DNA of 64,000 nucleotides, from NCBI GenBank assembly GCA_964545715.1, contig CAZJHX010000025.1, positions 1-64,000 on the forward strand, given 5' to 3'. Made by a program: the position numbers and the translations under genes. Below are positions 60,470-64,000 of this stretch, in pieces. Positions within the stretch are counted from its first letter, which is position 1. The number at the start of each line of letters is the position of its first letter. The notes beneath the pieces are model-generated. The model was not told the origin of the DNA. It was given only the letters and a program-made list of their open reading frames with translations, and ran no database searches. This stretch comes from CAZJHX01 sp964545715 (GTDB taxonomy: Bacteria; Myxococcota_A; UBA9042; GCA-2863065).

Positions 60470-63268
60470 CTAAAAGAACGGGATCAAAAAGCGCTTGAGG
60501 CGGTCCACCAGGTCCTCGACGGCCTGAACATCCTGCAGCGCCGGACCCGGGATCACGTAGCGCGCGGTCTTGTTGCGCCCCACGGGCCGCGTCTCCAGCG
60601 TCACCAGCTTGTCGTCTTTGAATAGCATCACTGCATTGGCAAAGACCACGCTGGAGACCGCCTCCTTGGAGGTCAATTCGCCCTGGCGCCACAACCTGTC
60701 GCCCAGTGACTGCAGGCGCTTGTAGTGGTCTTTGGCGACGATCGGCTCATCCAGGGTCAACAGCCCGCGCGCCGCCACGTAATAGCCCTCGACCACCGGC
60801 AGCGTGAGGTTCGCCAGCAACCGCAGCGTCCGCATGCCCTGGTGAGACAGCACAACCTTCGCCGCGCGATCCGCCTGCAGCAGACCGGCCTCCTCAAACG
60901 CCTTGAGCGTGTCGACGTACTGCACGTCGAACGAGACCGAGGGCTCGAAGACGTACTCGGTCTTGAGCATGCGCGACAGGAAGTCCGTCTCGTTGCGCAG
61001 TCGGTCGCCCCACAGGTCATCCTCCCGCCAGCACCGCAGCAGCGTGCACGCCAGGATGCTCTCGGTCGCAAAGTGATGGACGATGTTGTTCTTGTAGTAG
61101 TCGAGCTCGATGCGCTTGTCGCCCGGCACCTGGTAGACGACGCCCGCGCCGTCTTCGTATTCGTTGATCGTCATGTGCTTCTTCTCGGCGAACAGCGACA
61201 CCGTCTCGTCAACCACGTCGCTGAGCGTCTCCCCAATCTCCAGCGCCAGGTCGGTCTCGCCGTCAAAGGCGGCCAACGCCGCAGACAGCGAGCTGGTGGA
61301 CGTACCACGGGTCCGCTCCAGCGCCACCCGGTTGGCGGCCAGCGCGGTCGTCAGCGCCGACGCCATCGGCCCATCGCAGTGCATGATGTAGTCGATCACC
61401 GCACCCACGCGACGCAGCAGCGACTCCCGCGAGATCCCCCGCCGCGGGTTGCCCAGCAGCGCCAGCGCCACCACGGACGACGGTGTGGCCACCGTGGCGC
61501 GATTGATGCCGCCCAGAATCTCGTACCCCAGCCGCTTGATGATGAGCCGCCGGTGAGCGTCGTCCTCGAAGCCGGCCTCCAGATCCACGCCCATCGCCTC
61601 CAGGAAGTCGCGCAGGCTGAACGGCTTGGGGAAGTTCAGATACACGCGGCCAAAGCGCTCGGTCAGAACGCTGGCTGCCCCGACGAGCTGGCCCAGGTTC
61701 TCCCGCTCCTTGCTGGCGCCGCTCAGCTCGCGCGCGTAGCCCTCCGCCTCCACGATCTTCTCGTAGCCGATCGCCGCCGGCACAATGCTCAGGTCGTGCA
61801 CGTGGCCCTCGACCACCGCGCTCACAACGTGTCCCAGCAACCCAAAGCGCGGCGACAGCACCTTGCCTGTGCGCGACCGGCCGCCCTCGACAAAAAACTC
61901 CATCGAGTAGCCGGTCTTGGCCAGCTTGTGCACGTACGTCTTGAAGCTGTCCGCGTAGACCGGGTTCTGCTTGAAGGACCGGCGCAGAAAGAACGCGCCG
62001 CCGCGCCGGAAGATGTGTCCCAGCGGCCAGAAGTTGAGGTTATCGCCGGCGGCGATGTGCGGCGGTACGAGCCCGTGCGCGTAGAAGATATAGCTGATCA
62101 GCAGGTAGTCCAGGTGGCTCTTGTGCGACGGCAGGATCACCAACGGCGCCCGCTTGGCCGCCTCCCGCACGTCGCTCAGGCCGGTGGTCTCGATGCCGGC
62201 GTAGATGCGGCTGAAGATCCAGGTCAGGACGATGCAGAGCGCCTCGATGTAGCTCAGCTTGAAGTCGGTCGCGATCTCCTTGAGATAGCCCCTGGCCTCC
62301 TCCTGGATCACGTCGACGGACCGCTCCTCAGTCACGGCAAGCTCGGAGAGCCGCGCGCGGAAGGGCTCCTGGCGCATGATCTCGTCCACGATGTCTGTCG
62401 CGCGACGGAGCACCGGCCCCTTGACCACCTTGCGCACCAGGCGGAAGTCCTGGTTCAGCGCCCACCGAATCTTCTGACCGATCTTGTCCAGACGGCCGAG
62501 ATGCTCGTTCTCGGCCGTGAATTCGCGGACGTTGACCGGCTCGCCGACGGTCACCAGCGACCGCTTGTAGTTGCCCAGAAAGTTCACGATCTTGCGCATG
62601 CGCCCGGGCGCGTCCGGGTCGCCGAAGACACGGTCCATGATCCCGCGCCGGAACGAGCCGGGCGCGCGCTCCCACACCAGCAGCACCGGGACCAGGAAGA
62701 TCGGCCGGTCCATGGCCTGCTGCGCCTGCAGCACATCCCTCAGCGGGTCCTGCTCAAACTCCCCCCACCACGGCAACAGCGTGCGCGCTTTGCGCAGAAA
62801 CAGGACGATGGCGCGGCCCTGCATCGGCGCGTTGTGCACGATGTCGCGCTCGGTCTTGCTCTTACGCCGTCCGAAGATGCGACGGATCAGGCTTGCCGTC
62901 ATCGCGGCCAGCGTGCGGAACGGCCACATGCGCATGCCCGTCCCGAAAACCGCCAGCGGCAGCCCTTTGCGCAGGAAAGCCCAGTTGAAATAGAGGTAGT
63001 CCAACAGGCTCTGGCTGGGCATCACGTAGATGACGACGCCCTCGCGCTGACGGTCCCGGATCTTCTCGACCTCTTCGTCGTCGAACGTGACCCGGCGGAA
63101 GAACAGCGCCCCTAGAAGCCGCAGCAGGATGCCGGGCTTCTTGACCATCATCGTGGGGTTGCGGACGTCGTAGAACTGCCGGCCAACCCGCGCGAGGAAT
63201 GACTCCTGCGGCCCGGCTGATATCGGCGTTTCTGACGACTCGTCTGTCGACGTCGGATCGACGGTCAA
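60470..63268 (-). CDS. plsB: Glycerol-3-phosphate 1-O-acyltransferase PlsB
   Basis: 932 aa from a TTG at 63268 with a consensus GGAGG 6 bases upstream; an ATG inside that spacer is out of frame and stops at once. The acyltransferase block I, LPSHKSHLDYLLISY (about residue 385), has the H-x4-D motif. It is followed by LVPPHIAAGDNLNFWPLG, IFRRGGAFFLRRSFK and EFFVEGGRSRTGK, all diagnostic of PlsB. It makes lysophosphatidic acid at the inner membrane. It is longer than the E. coli enzyme (about 807 aa), with an acidic/Ser-rich start and extra C-terminal sequence. Confidence 0.93.
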   Translation of the reverse strand: MTVDPTSTDESSETPISAGPQESFLARVGRQFYDVRNPTMMVKKPGILLRLLGALFFRRVTFDDEEVEKIRDRQREGVVIYVMPSQSLLDYLYFNWAFLRKGLPLAVFGTGMRMWPFRTLAAMTASLIRRIFGRRKSKTERDIVHNAPMQGRAIVLFLRKARTLLPWWGEFEQDPLRDVLQAQQAMDRPIFLVPVLLVWERAPGSFRRGIMDRVFGDPDAPGRMRKIVNFLGNYKRSLVTVGEPVNVREFTAENEHLGRLDKIGQKIRWALNQDFRLVRKVVKGPVLRRATDIVDEIMRQEPFRARLSELAVTEERSVDVIQEEARGYLKEIATDFKLSYIEALCIVLTWIFSRIYAGIETTGLSDVREAAKRAPLVILPSHKSHLDYLLISYIFYAHGLVPPHIAAGDNLNFWPLGHIFRRGGAFFLRRSFKQNPVYADSFKTYVHKLAKTGYSMEFFVEGGRSRTGKVLSPRFGLLGHVVSAVVEGHVHDLSIVPAAIGYEKIVEAEGYARELSGASKERENLGQLVGAASVLTERFGRVYLNFPKPFSLRDFLEAMGVDLEAGFEDDAHRRLIIKRLGYEILGGINRATVATPSSVVALALLGNPRRGISRESLLRRVGAVIDYIMHCDGPMASALTTALAANRVALERTRGTSTSSLSAALAAFDGETDLALEIGETLSDVVDETVSLFAEKKHMTINEYEDGAGVVYQVPGDKRIELDYYKNNIVHHFATESILACTLLRCWREDDLWGDRLRNETDFLSRMLKTEYVFEPSVSFDVQYVDTLKAFEEAGLLQADRAAKVVLSHQGMRTLRLLANLTLPVVEGYYVAARGLLTLDEPIVAKDHYKRLQSLGDRLWRQGELTSKEAVSSVVFANAVMLFKDDKLVTLETRPVGRNKTARYVIPGPALQDVQAVEDLVDRLKRFLIPFF

Positions 63269-63331
63269 AACATGCCTCCGCGCCGGTGGCCACGGCGCTG
63301 ACTCGCAGACTATATGGTAACGTGCGCGACC

Positions 63332-64000
63332 GTGTTTGCGCGAATTACAATGCTGCTGCTGATTTCCACGGTCCTGGGCTGCCAGAAGCCGCACAAGAAG
63401 GAGGCTCCCGCGGCAGACCCGCCGGCGCCGACCTCCGCGCCCACCCAGGCGACCACGCCGCCACCCATCCAAGCGCCCACGCCGGACCCGGTGGCGACCG
63501 ATCGTCCGCCGGCGCCCGGAGGCGAAACGACGCTGCACGTGTATACGCAGCAGCGGCTGCACAGCGCGGTCAAGGAGCTGGCCCGAAAGTACAAGGAGAC
63601 GCAGGACGGCCTCGACATCGTGGTCCGCTCGGCCGGGCTGCACGAGGCGCTGCGCAGCATGGGCGAAGACGGCGGCGACGTCGTGGTGGTCGAGGGCTAC
63701 ACGGCCCTTGCGGTCGTCCAGGCGGCGGGCGTGGTCAGCACCGCCGACGTCCGCACACCGACGTATCTGCCCATTACGGTCACGGTAGCCGGTCCCAAAG
63801 CGGACAAGGTCAAAGCGCTGGCAGACCTGGACACAGCCGGCTTCAAGCTCGGTATCGCCGACCCCCAGCGCAGTACTGGCGCAGAGGCCGCGCGCCGACT
63901 GATCCGGCGAGCGGGCTTCACGGGTAAGTTTCAAGAGCGGGTCCTGCCGTCCGGCGCCGCGACCGCGCTCAAGGACGGGACTGTCGACGCGTTCATCGGC
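63332..64000 (+). CDS. Substrate-binding lipoprotein (ModA/PBP type II-like), 3' truncated
   Basis: 223 codons to the window end, from a GTG at 63332 (ATG at 63350 is the alternative). The signal peptide ends in a lipobox (STVLGC). A Pro/Ala/Thr-rich tether (residues 22-65) precedes LHVYTQQRLHSAVKELARKY, GGDVVVVEGYTALAVVQAAG and FKLGIADPQRSTGAEAARRL, the strand order and Ser/Thr ligand positions of molybdate/sulfate-type binding proteins. The ligand is not certain. It is divergent from plsB with a 63-bp shared region containing TATATGGTAA. Confidence 0.75.
   Translation, partial: MFARITMLLLISTVLGCQKPHKKEAPAADPPAPTSAPTQATTPPPIQAPTPDPVATDRPPAPGGETTLHVYTQQRLHSAVKELARKYKETQDGLDIVVRSAGLHEALRSMGEDGGDVVVVEGYTALAVVQAAGVVSTADVRTPTYLPITVTVAGPKADKVKALADLDTAGFKLGIADPQRSTGAEAARRLIRRAGFTGKFQERVLPSGAATALKDGTVDAFIG

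Overview
The window is GC-rich and tightly packed, with many 1-10 bp gene overlaps (ATGA/GTGA junctions). It carries many secreted lipoproteins with Asp/Thr/Gly-rich tethers, long CDDGNACT-type cysteine repeats, a DUF4331 protein, PilZ proteins and bacterial microcompartment vertex proteins. This points to a member of the Myxococcota or a related former 'deltaproteobacterial' lineage. That is inference from gene content; no rRNA or tRNA gene was seen. Both ends cut through a gene.

Layout, left to right. 1-3.3 kb: the 3' part of a secreted caspase-fold protein, then a Nif3/DUF34 gene. 3.3-8.2 kb (minus): a MukBEF/Mks/Wadjet-like condensin operon (kleisin, KITE, SMC) led by a 58-aa small gene, with no JetD nuclease beside it. 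8.4-13.9 kb (plus): an RND efflux pair plus a Cys-rich lipoprotein. 14.1-24.1 kb (plus): a DUF4331 protein, a TPR lipoprotein, a 1642-aa lipoprotein made of cysteine repeats, a HupE-like membrane protein, a hypothetical gene and nth. 24.2-26.5 kb: a hypothetical gene, a small lipoprotein and a Rieske oxygenase. 26.7-33.1 kb (minus): an IPT/TIG lipoprotein and a GH57 glucanase lipoprotein. 33.2 kb: a double PilZ protein. 34.1-38.6 kb (minus): a seven-gene run of four BMC vertex (EutN/CcmL) genes, an ACT-domain gene, a PFL/UPF0210 gene and fumC. 38.7 kb: a divergent DHH phosphoesterase. 39.6-44.2 kb (minus): a second envelope locus with a glucodextranase-type DOMON protein, a beta-barrel protein and a lipoprotein. 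44.3-46.5 kb: hutH and a small barrel protein. 46.5-49.6 kb (plus): a LeuA-like enzyme, YceI, a ClpP-like protein and an SDR. 49.6-59.7 kb (minus): a housekeeping series, in transcription order two secreted hypotheticals, tilS, ftsH, folP, glmM, nnr, tsaC, DUF1015 and a 58-aa gene. 59.8-64 kb: a TlpA-like thioredoxin, plsB, and the start of a substrate-binding lipoprotein.

The two observations most worth pursuing are these. (1) A translationally coupled set of four different BMC pentamer genes sits without any hexamer shell gene in the window and runs into an ACT/PFL pair; the ACT protein starts with a short TPxARD-type segment of a kind I associate with microcompartment enzymes. (2) A ~188-bp inverted-repeat element lies exactly between ftsH and folP and appears to have separated folP from its ancestral ribosome-binding site. 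A third theme is envelope alpha-glucan handling: two separate loci encode secreted proteins that share the same carbohydrate-binding-like module.
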